Below, one piece after another: positions 25,472 through 35,810 of a DNA stretch of 64,000 nucleotides (within the stretch, counting starts at the first letter, position 1; each line of letters opens with the position of its first letter). The position numbers and the translations under genes are program-made. Source of the DNA: Marinimicrobium locisalis (lineage in GTDB: Bacteria > Pseudomonadota > Gammaproteobacteria > Pseudomonadales > Cellvibrionaceae); NCBI RefSeq assembly GCF_039822625.1, contig NZ_JBDLLG010000015.1, positions 1 through 64,000 on the forward strand, written 5' to 3'. The notes under the pieces were generated by a model, which ran no database searches, was not told the DNA's origin, and saw nothing but the letters and a program-made list of their open reading frames with translations.

Positions 25472-26614
25472 ATGACTTCTATTTCCCGCCGTAACTTCCT
25501 ACTGGGCAGCGCCTCACTGGCCGCCCTGGCTAACATCAAGGCCTGCGCCATCCAAACCGCCGCCAAGCGCACGGGTCTGGCCCAGCAATACCAAGATGAC
25601 TTCCTGGTGGGCACGGCCATCAGCAATGCCACGCTGGAGAACGACAACCAGCACCTAAAAGCCCTGATCAAGCGCGAGTTCAACGCCATTACCGCGGAAA
25701 ACTGCATGAAGTCCGGCCTGGTTCAACCCCAGCAGGGCGAGTGGGACTGGGAGCTGGCGGACCGCTTCGTCAACTTCGGGGTGGAGAACGACATGACCAT
25801 TGTCGGCCACGCCCTGGTCTGGCATTCCCAAACCCCCAAGGACTTCTTTACTTACCCCGACGGCAGCCCTATCGACCGCGCCGAGCTGATTGAGCGCATG
25901 GACACCCACATCCGCACTCTGATGAGCCGCTACCAGGGCAAGATCAAAATCTGGGACGTGGTCAACGAAGCCATTGATGAAGACAAGGGCTGGCGGCAAA
26001 GCGCGTGGTACAAAACCATGGGCAACGCCGACTACATCGAACGGGCTTTCCGCCTGGCTCATGAAATGGAGCCGGACGCTCAGCTTCTGTATAACGACTA
26101 CAACATGCACAATCCCGGCAAGCGGAAATTTCTCGTCGAGGTGCTTCGCGACTATAAAGAGCGCGGCGTACCCATCCACGGCGTGGGCTTGCAAAGCCAC
26201 GTGGGGCTCGACTATCCCGACCTGGACGAGTTCGAGGCCAGCATCGAAGCCTACGCCGCCGAAGGCATGCGCATTCACTGCACCGAGCTGGAAGTGGACG
26301 TGCTGCCGGTGGCCTGGGAGCACACCGGCGCGGAAATTTCCGACAGTTTCGAGTACTCGGACGAGCTCAACCCCTATCCCGGTGGCTTGCCGGGGGACGT
26401 CCAGGAGCAGCTCACCGAGCGGTATGTGGAGATGTTCAAACTATTCCTTAAACATCGGGACAAGATTGACCGCATCACCCTGTGGGGTACCCACGACGGC
26501 GAATCCTGGAAAAACAATTTCCCGGTCGGCGGCCGCACCAACTACCCCTTGCTGTTCGACCGAGAGCTACAGCCCAAGCCCGCCTACTTCGCGGTTTCCG
26601 ATTTAAAGCGCTAA
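25472..26614 (+). CDS. Tat-exported endo-1,4-beta-xylanase, GH10
   Basis: 380 residues. The N-terminus carries a twin-arginine signal (SRRNFLLGSASLAALA), so the enzyme is exported folded. The GH10 barrel spans about 40-375. The acid/base Glu166 is in WDVVNEAID and the nucleophile Glu272 in HCTELEVDV. The WHSQTPKDFF and NDYNMHNPGK segments are also characteristic. It cleaves internal beta-1,4 links of xylan. There is no carbohydrate-binding module. A cysteine after the Tat helix (IKACAIQ) might be a lipoprotein site. Upstream in-frame codons to 25403 lack the signal and are less likely. Confidence 0.93.
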   Translation: MTSISRRNFLLGSASLAALANIKACAIQTAAKRTGLAQQYQDDFLVGTAISNATLENDNQHLKALIKREFNAITAENCMKSGLVQPQQGEWDWELADRFVNFGVENDMTIVGHALVWHSQTPKDFFTYPDGSPIDRAELIERMDTHIRTLMSRYQGKIKIWDVVNEAIDEDKGWRQSAWYKTMGNADYIERAFRLAHEMEPDAQLLYNDYNMHNPGKRKFLVEVLRDYKERGVPIHGVGLQSHVGLDYPDLDEFEASIEAYAAEGMRIHCTELEVDVLPVAWEHTGAEISDSFEYSDELNPYPGGLPGDVQEQLTERYVEMFKLFLKHRDKIDRITLWGTHDGESWKNNFPVGGRTNYPLLFDRELQPKPAYFAVSDLKR

Positions 26615-26783
26615 GGCCCGCCGGGGGCCAACGGCCCCCGCTTAACTTTTCTTCACACAGGGTGTGCTAGGCTTACGCCACAATCCCACGACCGCTTTAG
26701 CACCACGCGCCCGTCCCGGTGGTTCCGCGCCGGGCAGGTGACGTATACCGGTCATGACTTCACGCTAACGAAGGAGATCCTCA

Positions 26784-27962
26784 ATGGCTTCGCTGCTTAA
26801 ACGGTTTGCTCCCCTCCTGGCCTCGGCCGCTCTGGGCCTAACGGCCAGCGCCTGCCTCGCGGACGAGTCCGTGACCTCGGTGGAAACAGAAAAGGCCGAC
26901 CTTAAAGTCACCACCGTGACCGACGGGCTAAAAAACCCTTGGGGCCTCGACTTTCTCCCCAACGGCGACATGCTGGTCACCGAGCGCGCCGGCCAAATGC
27001 GGGTGGTTACCCCGGAAGGCGAAAAAGGGCCCGCCCTAAAAGGCCTGCCGGAGATTATCAGCCGCGGCCAAGGTGGGCTGCTGGACGTTAAGCTGGACCC
27101 GAACTTTTCCGAGAACCGCTGGGTGTATTTTGCCTTTTCCGAGCCCGGCAAGGGCGGGAAAACCAGTACCGCCGTCGCCCGCGGCAAGCTGCTGGCGGAT
27201 GCCATGGAGCAGTTGTCAGAGGTGGAGGTTATTTTCAGCCAGAAGCCGAAGGTAAAGAGTAACGGCCACTTCGGGTCACGGCTGGTATTTAGGGACGATG
27301 GCACCCTGTTTATTACCATGGGTGATCGCCAGCAGGACTTTGATGATAACTACCCGCAAAAGCTCGACAGCCATATCGGTACCGTGGCCCGTATCCATCC
27401 CGATGGCAGCGTGCCGGAAGACAACCCGTTCGTGGATACCAAAGGGGCCCTGCCGGAAATATGGTCCTATGGCCACCGCAACATTCAGGGTGCCGACCTG
27501 CACCCCCAAACCCGCGAACTATGGACCGGCGAACACGGCCCCCAGGGGGGCGATGAGATCAACATTACCCTCGCCGGTAAAAACTACGGCTGGCCCGTCA
27601 TCACCTACGGGGAGCAGTACGGCGGCGGAGAGATCGGCATCGGGACTCACAAGGAAGGCATGGAACAACCCATCCACTATTGGGTCCCCTCCATTGCCAA
27701 CGCCGGCATGACATTTTATACCGGCGACCAGTTTCCCCAGTGGAAAGGCAACTTGTTGGTCACGGCCTTGAAGTTTGAGCTGGTGGCCCGGCTGGAGCTG
27801 GATGGCGACAAGGTCACCCATGAGGAGCGAATGTTCGATGAGACTATCGGCAAACGCCTTCGCGATATCGTTCAGGGGCCGGATGGCAATCTCTATCTGC
27901 TCACCGACGACAGCAACGGTGCCATCCTCAAGGTGGAGCCGGCCGAGGAGACGACCGAGTAG
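26784..27962 (+). CDS. Periplasmic PQQ-type aldose sugar dehydrogenase (YliI-like)
   Basis: 392 residues with a signal peptide (about 1-27, ending SACLADES). The six-bladed propeller of the soluble glucose/sorbosone dehydrogenase family is indicated by NPWGLDFLPNGDMLVTERAG, GQGGLLDVKLDPNF, SNGHFGSRLVF and GHRNIQGADLHP plus GEHGPQGGDEIN. It would oxidise aldoses to lactones in the periplasm using PQQ; no PQQ synthesis genes are in view. AAGGAG precedes ATG 26784. It follows the xylanase on the same strand after 169 bases, so a role in using xylan-derived sugars is possible. Confidence 0.85.
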   Translation: MASLLKRFAPLLASAALGLTASACLADESVTSVETEKADLKVTTVTDGLKNPWGLDFLPNGDMLVTERAGQMRVVTPEGEKGPALKGLPEIISRGQGGLLDVKLDPNFSENRWVYFAFSEPGKGGKTSTAVARGKLLADAMEQLSEVEVIFSQKPKVKSNGHFGSRLVFRDDGTLFITMGDRQQDFDDNYPQKLDSHIGTVARIHPDGSVPEDNPFVDTKGALPEIWSYGHRNIQGADLHPQTRELWTGEHGPQGGDEINITLAGKNYGWPVITYGEQYGGGEIGIGTHKEGMEQPIHYWVPSIANAGMTFYTGDQFPQWKGNLLVTALKFELVARLELDGDKVTHEERMFDETIGKRLRDIVQGPDGNLYLLTDDSNGAILKVEPAEETTE

Positions 27963-28039
27963 AACCGGCAATGGCGATGCGGGCGGGTCTGCTCCCGCCT
28001 CCATCCCTTGCCCACGAAACTCAATACCACAGCGAGCCG

Positions 28040-28486
28040 TCAGGGGTCATTGTCCGCCTCCTCAGGCAGTCGACACAGATACTTACCTCGGCCGTACAAC
28101 CGCTCGAACCGACGTTCGGCCCACCGTTGATACAGTTTGTCCACCATCGGCGCCACGGGCCGCCAGCGCAACAGCCTCAGCCAGCGGCCAAAACGAGTAT
28201 GACGCCACGCCTCAACACTGGCCTCCACACCCTTGAGCCAGGTGCCATCGGGCAGCCTCAAGTGCAGCTGGCGAAGCATGGCCTCCCGCTGGCTGGCGGG
28301 CCGCTGCCACTGACGGTGGATATCCAGCAACCGCAAACCCTCGTTCTTGTAGAGAGCCAACAGTTTCATTTCTTTCCGGCACAGGGGGCAGAGCCCGTCG
28401 TAATACAGCGTGGTCATCGCCGGCTGTCGAGTCAGTTCCACAACGGGTTGCTCCCCGAGGCCATTCGCAGTCTTGGGTTCAAACAC
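28040..28486 (-). CDS. DCC-family thiol-disulfide oxidoreductase-like protein (DUF393)
   Basis: About 148 residues. The DCC motif YYDGLCPLCRKEM supplies the conserved Asp and CxxC pair. A second conserved stretch is VAPMVDKLYQRWAERR. Members are thioredoxin-like proteins of uncertain function. GTG 28486 is chosen because AGAGGTG lies five bases upstream; starting instead at ATG 28417 (MTTLYYDG) would give 125 residues. It is divergent from hemH. Confidence 0.8.
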   Translation of the reverse strand: MFEPKTANGLGEQPVVELTRQPAMTTLYYDGLCPLCRKEMKLLALYKNEGLRLLDIHRQWQRPASQREAMLRQLHLRLPDGTWLKGVEASVEAWRHTRFGRWLRLLRWRPVAPMVDKLYQRWAERRFERLYGRGKYLCRLPEEADNDP

Positions 28487-28619
28487 GGTTACACCTCTTT
28501 CGCTACCGAATACAATACGCTGCGGAGAAAGGGCTGGATCAAGGCATCCACCCGGTGGATTTATCCGTACTGAGTGGGTATGTTGAAAGACCAGCGACGT
28601 CAATGAATCAGGAGACCCC

Positions 28620-29657
28620 ATGAGCCAGGGCTATAGAGCCGTCAACGACCGCGTAGAGGAGCGATTCCACAACCCCACGGAAGAGACCCGCGCGGTGCAA
28701 CGCAAAACCGGTGTGCTGCTGACCAACCTGGGCACACCGGATGCTCCGACCCCACCCGCCCTGCGTCGCTATTTGGCAGAGTTTCTCTCCGACCCCCGAG
28801 TGATCGAAGTTCCGCGCTTGCTATGGAAGCTTATCCTGCATGGGGTTATTTTGCGGGTTCGGCCCAAAAAGTCGGCCGAAGCCTACGCGTCGGTGTGGAC
28901 CGACGACGGCTCGCCCTTGATGGTGATCAGTAAGCGTCAACGCGAGGCGGTGCAGCAAGCCCTGGGGAATGAGGTGGTCGTAAAACTGGCCATGCGCTAC
29001 GGCAGCCCGTCCATCGCCGAGGTGATGCGCGAGTTTCAGGAGCTGGGCACGCGGCGCATTGTAGTGCTGCCCCTCTACCCGCAGTACGCCGCCCCCACTA
29101 CCGCCTCTACCTTCGATGCCCTGGCCGACGAGCTGAAAACCTGGCGCTGGGTGCCATCACTTAGCTTTATCAACGGCTACGTGGACAACCCACTGTACAT
29201 CAGCGCCCTGGCCCAAAGTGTGCAGGATCATATCAACCAGCATGGCATGCCGGAGAAGTTTTTGTTCTCCTACCACGGCACCCCGAAACGTTACCTCGAC
29301 AACGGGGACCCGTACCACTGCCTCTGCCACAAAACCACACGGCTGGTGCGAGAGAAGCTGGGGCTGGAGGAGTCCCAGTGTATGACGACTTTTCAGTCCC
29401 GCTTCGGTCGGGAGGAATGGCTCAAGCCCTACACCGATGAAACCCTCAAGCAACTGCCCAAGGACGGAGTCAAACACATCGCCATTCTCTCGCCCGCCTT
29501 TAGCGCGGATTGTCTGGAGACATTGGAAGAGCTGGAGGTGGAGAACCGGGATTACTTTATGGAGGCCGGTGGGGAGCACTATCACTATATTCCCGCTTTG
29601 AATGACCGGGATGATCATATTGCGGCGATTGTGGATGTGCTTCGCCGGGAGTTGTAA
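28620..29657 (+). CDS. hemH: Ferrochelatase
   Basis: 345 residues. Inserts ferrous iron into protoporphyrin IX, the last step of protoheme synthesis. Family features: VLLTNLGTPDAP near the start, MRYGSPSI, LPLYPQYAAPTTAST, the iron-side histidine in FSYHGTPKRY, FQSRFGREEWLKPYTD and AFSADCLETLEE. AGGAG precedes ATG 28620. Soluble or membrane-associated, no signal peptide. Confidence 0.96.
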   Translation: MSQGYRAVNDRVEERFHNPTEETRAVQRKTGVLLTNLGTPDAPTPPALRRYLAEFLSDPRVIEVPRLLWKLILHGVILRVRPKKSAEAYASVWTDDGSPLMVISKRQREAVQQALGNEVVVKLAMRYGSPSIAEVMREFQELGTRRIVVLPLYPQYAAPTTASTFDALADELKTWRWVPSLSFINGYVDNPLYISALAQSVQDHINQHGMPEKFLFSYHGTPKRYLDNGDPYHCLCHKTTRLVREKLGLEESQCMTTFQSRFGREEWLKPYTDETLKQLPKDGVKHIAILSPAFSADCLETLEELEVENRDYFMEAGGEHYHYIPALNDRDDHIAAIVDVLRREL

Positions 29658-29837
29658 TCACGGCCCCAAGAAACAGCCAACGGCGACGGAGACCACCGGG
29701 ATAAAACCCGAAACAATTCTCACTTTTGGCAGTCAAAGTGTCCGCTCAGTCGGCAAGCGTGATAGGCTTTCGCCTGAGCTTTCGGTGCGGCAGCGCACCA
29801 CCACGATTTGACTGTCACGCTTTGCAAGGAGTTACTG

Positions 29838-30194
29838 ATGGACACCGTTTTTTCACCCCGTCGCACTGTCTTTGTTTCACTGTTCGCATTGCTTCTCTGC
29901 GTGGTGGCCCCGCTCCATGCGCAGGCGGGCATCGTCAGCACCGAGGAGGTGGTCTCTGAACAAACGCTGGCCGCCGAACGTGAACAGCTGCTCGAAACGC
30001 TGGACCGGAAAGAGGTGCGAGCTCAACTGGAACACTACGGAGTGGATGCCGAGCAGGCCCAAGAACGAGTCGCCGCCATGACCGATGCGGAAGTGCTGGA
30101 GCTGCAGACCGGCCTGGACCAAGCCATTGCCGGGGGTGACGGCGGCGTAACGACTCTGCTGCTGGTTCTGATTATTATCATTCTTCTGACCTAA
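29838..30194 (+). CDS. PA2779-family exported small protein
   Basis: 118 residues. An N-terminal signal helix (FVSLFALLLCVVAPLHAQA) is followed by a charged helical middle (about 35-95) and a very hydrophobic C-terminal helix, GGDGGVTTLLLVLIIIILLT, right at the end. AAGGAG precedes ATG 29838. The stop overlaps the ATG of the next gene (TAATG). The family is always paired with a PA2778-type C39-like peptidase and its function is unknown. The Gly-Gly pairs just ahead of the C-terminal helix are a conceivable cleavage site for that peptidase. Confidence 0.82.
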   Translation: MDTVFSPRRTVFVSLFALLLCVVAPLHAQAGIVSTEEVVSEQTLAAEREQLLETLDRKEVRAQLEHYGVDAEQAQERVAAMTDAEVLELQTGLDQAIAGGDGGVTTLLLVLIIIILLT

Positions 30195-31150
30195 TGCCCG
30201 CTCGGAGTTGCCGCTGGCTTTGGCTGCTGGCGCTGACGGTGCTACTGGGCACCGGTTGCGCCACAGCGCCGCTCCAGTACCCCGAGCTGGAGCCCCCCAA
30301 GGACGGCGAAGCTCGCCAAGTGGTCCTCTCCGACACGCCCTTCTACCCTCAAACCGCCTACCAGTGCGGTCCTGCGGCGTTAGCCACCGTGCTGCAAACC
30401 AGCGGCGTGGCCCAGGCCACGCCCGACAGGTTGGCTGAACAAATTTACCTCCCCGGTCGACGGGGTAGCTTGCAAACCGAGTTAGTGGCCGCCACGCGCC
30501 GCGCCGGTCGAGTCCCCTATGTGCTCGAACCCCGAATGGAGCACTTGTTTCGCGAGCTTCGGGCTGGCAACCCGGTGCTGGTACTGCAAAACCTAAAACT
30601 GCCGCGCTGGCCCCAATGGCATTACGCAGTGGTCATTGGTTTCGATACCCATAACAAAAACATTTTTCTGCGTTCGGGCAAAGAGCAGCGGCAGACACTC
30701 TCCTGGCACCGGTTTGAGCGCACTTGGCAAATGGGCGACTACTGGGCCCTAGTGGTAACGCCCCCGGGGGAAACCCCCGCTACCGCCACGGCCCCCCGCT
30801 ACCTGCAAGCCGTCGTCCCCCTGGAGCAACAAGAGCGCTGGCACCCCGCCGCCAAGGGGTATAGGACCGCCGCGAAACGCTGGCCCGACAACCCCGCCAG
30901 CTACTTGGGGCTGGGCAATATCGCCTTCCAAACTGAAGATTACATTGAGGCCGCGGCCCAGTTTCGCCAAGCGGTGAAGGTGGCTCCCCAACTACCCGCC
31001 GCCCACTACAACCTCGCCTGGGCGCTGCTACACCTCGGTGAAATTGAACAGGCCCGGCGAGCCAGTGCCGAGGCCCAGGCCCTGGCCCCGGAGCACCCCC
31101 GCTTCGGTCAAGCGGTTAAGACTCTCGAAGCGGCCGCATCGGATTTGTAG
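30194..31150 (+). CDS. PA2778-family C39-like cysteine peptidase with TPRs
   Basis: 318 residues. The N-terminal hydrophobic segment ends in a lipobox-like GTGC (Cys22), suggesting an outer-membrane or periplasmic lipoprotein. The peptidase C39-like domain (about 40-190) has Cys58 in YQCGPAALATVL and His143 in QWHYAVVIGFD. Residues 225-310 carry tetratricopeptide repeats (NPASYLGLGNIAFQTEDYIE, LPAAHYNLAWALLHLGEIEQ). C39 enzymes typically cleave after Gly-Gly. It is translationally coupled to the PA2779-type gene, the likely substrate or partner. The role is unproven. Confidence 0.85.
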   Translation: MPARSCRWLWLLALTVLLGTGCATAPLQYPELEPPKDGEARQVVLSDTPFYPQTAYQCGPAALATVLQTSGVAQATPDRLAEQIYLPGRRGSLQTELVAATRRAGRVPYVLEPRMEHLFRELRAGNPVLVLQNLKLPRWPQWHYAVVIGFDTHNKNIFLRSGKEQRQTLSWHRFERTWQMGDYWALVVTPPGETPATATAPRYLQAVVPLEQQERWHPAAKGYRTAAKRWPDNPASYLGLGNIAFQTEDYIEAAAQFRQAVKVAPQLPAAHYNLAWALLHLGEIEQARRASAEAQALAPEHPRFGQAVKTLEAAASDL

Positions 31151-31183
31151 CACCGCAGAATCGGCCCCTGGGTTTAAGCGTGC

Positions 31184-31192
31184 TGCTATAAT
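31184..31192 (+). promoter_or_regulatory. Extended -10 promoter of trmH
   Basis: TGCTATAAT is a perfect extended -10 element (TGnTATAAT), 33 bases ahead of the trmH ATG. No good -35 is seen, as is usual for extended -10 promoters. Confidence 0.6.
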
Positions 31193-31224
31193 GCCCGGCC
31201 GTTAACCGATGCCTATTTTTAATT

Positions 31225-31905
31225 ATGTCTCGCGCCCGATTCGAAAAATTCAAACAAGTGCTTCGTCAGCGTCAGCACGACATGACCCTGCTGACCGACG
31301 AAGTACACAAAGCGCAAAATATCTCCGCCATGTTGCGCACCGCCGACGCCGTGGGCATGCCCGAAATCCACATGGTCCAGCCTCATCGCGGTCGGCTCGT
31401 CTACCACCACACCGCCGGCGGCAGCGGCCGGTTCACCGGTACAGCCGTACACCCCGATATCCAGACCGGCATGAACGTATTGCGCCAGCGCGGTTTGAAA
31501 CTTGTGGCCGCCCACTGGTCCGAGCGGGCCGTTCACTACCGCGACGTGGATTACACCCAGCCGTTTGCGCTAATCATGGGGGCCGAGAAAGAAGGGCTGA
31601 GTGACTACGCCGCCGAGCACGCCGACGCTCATGTCACCATTCCGATTATTGGTATGGTGGAGAGCTACAACGTCAGTGTGGCGGCGGCGATTATTCTGCA
31701 GGAAGCGTTGCATCAACGGCAGCAGAATGGCCAGTATGACCGGGAAATCGACGAGAACGACCCCGAGATCAGAGAGATCCTGTTCCGCTGGATGCACCCC
31801 CAAATGGTGCGCTACTGCGAGAAACACAAACTACCGTTTCCGGATATGGACGACGATGGCGATATGATTCCGCCCGCCGACCCACGCTATCGCAGCCCCA
31901 AGTAG
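31225..31905 (+). CDS. trmH: tRNA (guanosine(18)-2'-O)-methyltransferase
   Basis: 226 residues. SPOUT-class enzyme methylating G18 in the tRNA D-loop. It has the N-terminal LTDEVHKAQNISAMLRTADA, the knot motifs LIMGAEKEGLS and IPIIGMVESYNVSVAAAIIL, and a C-terminal tail rich in acidic residues. Size matches E. coli TrmH (229). It has its own extended -10 promoter. Confidence 0.94.
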   Translation: MSRARFEKFKQVLRQRQHDMTLLTDEVHKAQNISAMLRTADAVGMPEIHMVQPHRGRLVYHHTAGGSGRFTGTAVHPDIQTGMNVLRQRGLKLVAAHWSERAVHYRDVDYTQPFALIMGAEKEGLSDYAAEHADAHVTIPIIGMVESYNVSVAAAIILQEALHQRQQNGQYDREIDENDPEIREILFRWMHPQMVRYCEKHKLPFPDMDDDGDMIPPADPRYRSPK

Positions 31906-31927
31906 GGAACGCTTAACCCCTCCGCAT

Positions 31928-32728
31928 TCACAACACCGTGCGAAGCATCTCCAGCGACAAGCCCACCAATAGCACTGCGAACAAGCGCTTGAGCCACGCC
32001 ACCGGAAGGCGGTGCGCCAAGCGTGCCCCCACCGGCGCGGTGAAGTAACTCGTACTGGCAATCGCCAACACCGCCGGCCAGTAGACATAACCGAGCGTAT
32101 AGCCGGGCAGGCCGGGCGCGCCCCAACCGTTAACCACGTAGCCCACTGCCCCGGCCAGAGCGATGGGCAGCCCCACCGCCGCCGAGGTACCGATGGCGAC
32201 GGGGAGGCGCACGTTACACCAGGTCAGAAACGGCACGGTGAGCGTGCCGCCCCCAATGGCCACCAAAGCAGAGACGCCGCCGATACCCGTGCCGGTGGCG
32301 ATCAGTGCGGGGGTGCTCGGCAATTGCCGGGAGGGTTTGGGTTTTCGGTTCAGGATCATTTGCAGAGCGACGTAGGCCATAAAGACTGAGAAGAAGATGG
32401 CCAGGGGTTCGGAGGATAGGGAGGAGGCCAGGAAGGTCGCCGCAAAGGTGCCGAGGAGGACGCCGGGGGCGAGCCGTGCCACCACGGGCCAGAGTACGGC
32501 TTTGTGGCCGTGGTGGGCCCGCAAGCTGGCGATGGCGGTGGGTACGATGGCTGCCATGGAGGTGCCCAGGGCGAGGTGGACGAGGTGGTTGTCGGGGAAG
32601 GTGTTGGCGGCGAACAGTAGGGTCAGCACCGGCACCATGAGCCCGCCCCCACCGATGCCGAATAGGCCAGCGACCAGGCCGGTCACGGCGCCCAGTAAAA
32701 CAAATGCCGATAGCCACCACAGGTCCAT
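31928..32728 (-). CDS. TauE/SafE-family permease
   Basis: 266 residues with about eight hydrophobic helices and the two-fold glycine-rich motifs of the family (GLFGIGGGGLMVPVL near 20-35 and the second-half ALVAIGGGTLTVPFL). Members export sulfite, sulfoacetate or other organosulfonates, or import related anions; substrate cannot be told here. ATG 32728. It is convergent with trmH, with only 22 bases between the two stops. Confidence 0.85.
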   Translation of the reverse strand: MDLWWLSAFVLLGAVTGLVAGLFGIGGGGLMVPVLTLLFAANTFPDNHLVHLALGTSMAAIVPTAIASLRAHHGHKAVLWPVVARLAPGVLLGTFAATFLASSLSSEPLAIFFSVFMAYVALQMILNRKPKPSRQLPSTPALIATGTGIGGVSALVAIGGGTLTVPFLTWCNVRLPVAIGTSAAVGLPIALAGAVGYVVNGWGAPGLPGYTLGYVYWPAVLAIASTSYFTAPVGARLAHRLPVAWLKRLFAVLLVGLSLEMLRTVL

Positions 32729-32871
32729 TCGTCTATTGCTCCGGTAGGGTTCATATACGGTTGACCACGAAAGATGGCCTCTGTGCGGGAACTATATCGG
32801 GTGTAGGGGGAGATTCAAAGGTGGGCGCTGGGTGTTCGTTCTTTGGAAGGTCCGGCCGGGAGTGAATGTAT

Positions 32872-32996
32872 CCATGGGAGACCCGCCGTAAATACATCCC
32901 TGTAGGCTTCTCATCGGCATCCATGCCTCGGCTTTGGCATCCTGCGTCGCCGCCCTAACACCTACATCCATGTAGGCGTCAGAGAGTCTCCCATGG
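32872..32996. repeat. Palindromic element A of a four-copy family
   Basis: Bounded by an 11-base perfect inverted repeat (CCATGGGAGAC at 32872-32882 and its complement at 32986-32996). The inside begins CCGCCGTAAATACATCCCTG and contains the module at 32907-32929, which recurs in reverse complement in element B at 33221-33243. It ends CAGAGA before the right arm, as does element B. Confidence 0.75.
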
Positions 32997-33053
32997 CTAT
33001 ACCCCACTCCCGCCCTAAGTGCCAGCGAAGCGCCTTTTGTATCTATGAACGTA

Positions 33054-33077
33054 GGGTGCGGTAAGCGAAGCGCACCC
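33054..33077. repeat. Extragenic hairpin (GGGTGCGGTAAGCGAAGCGC type)
   Basis: A seven-base perfect stem GGGTGCG/CGCACCC with a ten-base loop. Sequences of this type are widespread extragenic repeats in gammaproteobacteria. No T-tract follows, so it is unlikely to be a terminator. Confidence 0.5.
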
Positions 33078-33122
33078 ACCATGGCGGCGGATGACGATGC
33101 GGGAAATTCACGGGTATTTTTG

Positions 33123-33155
33123 GTAGGTGGCGGCTAGCGCCTTACCGTACCCTAC
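33123..33155. repeat. Intergenic palindromic repeat, TAGGTGGCGG type
   Basis: GTAGG at 33123 and CCTAC at 33151 enclose GGCGGCTAGCGCC. It is a near relative of the repeat at 5055-5092. Confidence 0.5.
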
Positions 33156-33191
33156 GAAAGAGGGACAGTTGATTCGCTGGCACGTAGACGT

Positions 33192-33291
33192 GAGCAGGGC
33201 TTACCGGTTGGGGACTCTCTGAGGCATGGATGCCGATGAGAAGCCCCCAGGGACGGGTTCACGACGGGTCCCCAACCGGTAAGCCCTGCTC
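33192..33291. repeat. Palindromic element B of a four-copy family
   Basis: A 24-base perfect inverted repeat (33192-33215 and 33268-33291, starting GAGCAGGGCTTACCGG) flanks a 52-base inside. Read on the minus strand the inside runs CCGTCGTGAACCCGTCCCTG then GGGGCTTCTCATCGG and ends CAGAGA. The CCCGTCCCTGGGGGCT stretch is shared with element C. Confidence 0.85.
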
Positions 33292-33318
33292 GCGCCGAAC
33301 TTAAACCAGCAACGGACC

Positions 33319-35142
<1,824 letters not shown>

Positions 35143-35329
35143 GAAAACTCTCAGGGGGGAGGACTCTGGAAAAAGGCGGGCATTATACCCGCCTAAGGGC
35201 TACACAGAAATGATAAATGCGGGAAATAACCGCAAAACCGCAAATAAAGTGCAAAAAAACGCAACGAAATGCCCAGGGTTGGCTTTTCAGGTGGTAACGC
35301 CCCACTTTCGAGCATTCGCCTGGCCGGTA

Positions 35330-35788
35330 TTACAACCCGAACATGCCCTTTTCCTCCTCTCCCGGGGCGATGAATTGACCCCCATCCTTGGCATATTGAA
35401 AGAGCTTGATCTCGGGCGCGTCAGTGGCGGTGAAGCAGTTAATGAAGGTATCGCGAGCCACGCGCTCTCGAGCCTCGCTGGGGTAGATATCCGCCTCCAT
35501 AAATACCTTGAACAGGCCCTCGGCTTTATCAAACCGGCTGGAGAAGCGGTCCACCCGCAGGTGGGTCAATCGTTCTCCGAACACCTCCCGAGCGTGCTTG
35601 GTACAGGCCATTTCGGCATCAGTCAGGGTGATGTGCTTGTAGCGCGCCTCCCGCGGCGGGCCGTCGTCGCCCCAGAACCCCTTGGGCGTACCCGTAAGGT
35701 ACAAGGTGGAGCCGACCGACAACAGCACCACCAATAAAGAGATACCAACCAGCCCCCATTTCTGGCCAGAGGAGGGTTCGCGGGACAT
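35330..35788 (-). CDS. Membrane-anchored hypothetical protein
   Basis: About 152 residues: a short cytoplasmic N-terminus, one transmembrane helix (WGLVGISLLVVLLSVGSTLY, about 11-30), and an extracytoplasmic domain with two cysteines (AEMACTKH and FINCFTA). I do not recognise the family. ATG 35788 is chosen because AAGGAG lies eight bases upstream; the frame extends into thiI. It follows thiI by about 22 bases and is likely co-transcribed. Confidence 0.65.
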   Translation of the reverse strand: MSREPSSGQKWGLVGISLLVVLLSVGSTLYLTGTPKGFWGDDGPPREARYKHITLTDAEMACTKHAREVFGERLTHLRVDRFSSRFDKAEGLFKVFMEADIYPSEARERVARDTFINCFTATDAPEIKLFQYAKDGGQFIAPGEEEKGMFGL

Positions 35789-35810
35789 GACCTTCTCCTT
35801 CACATCGGCA

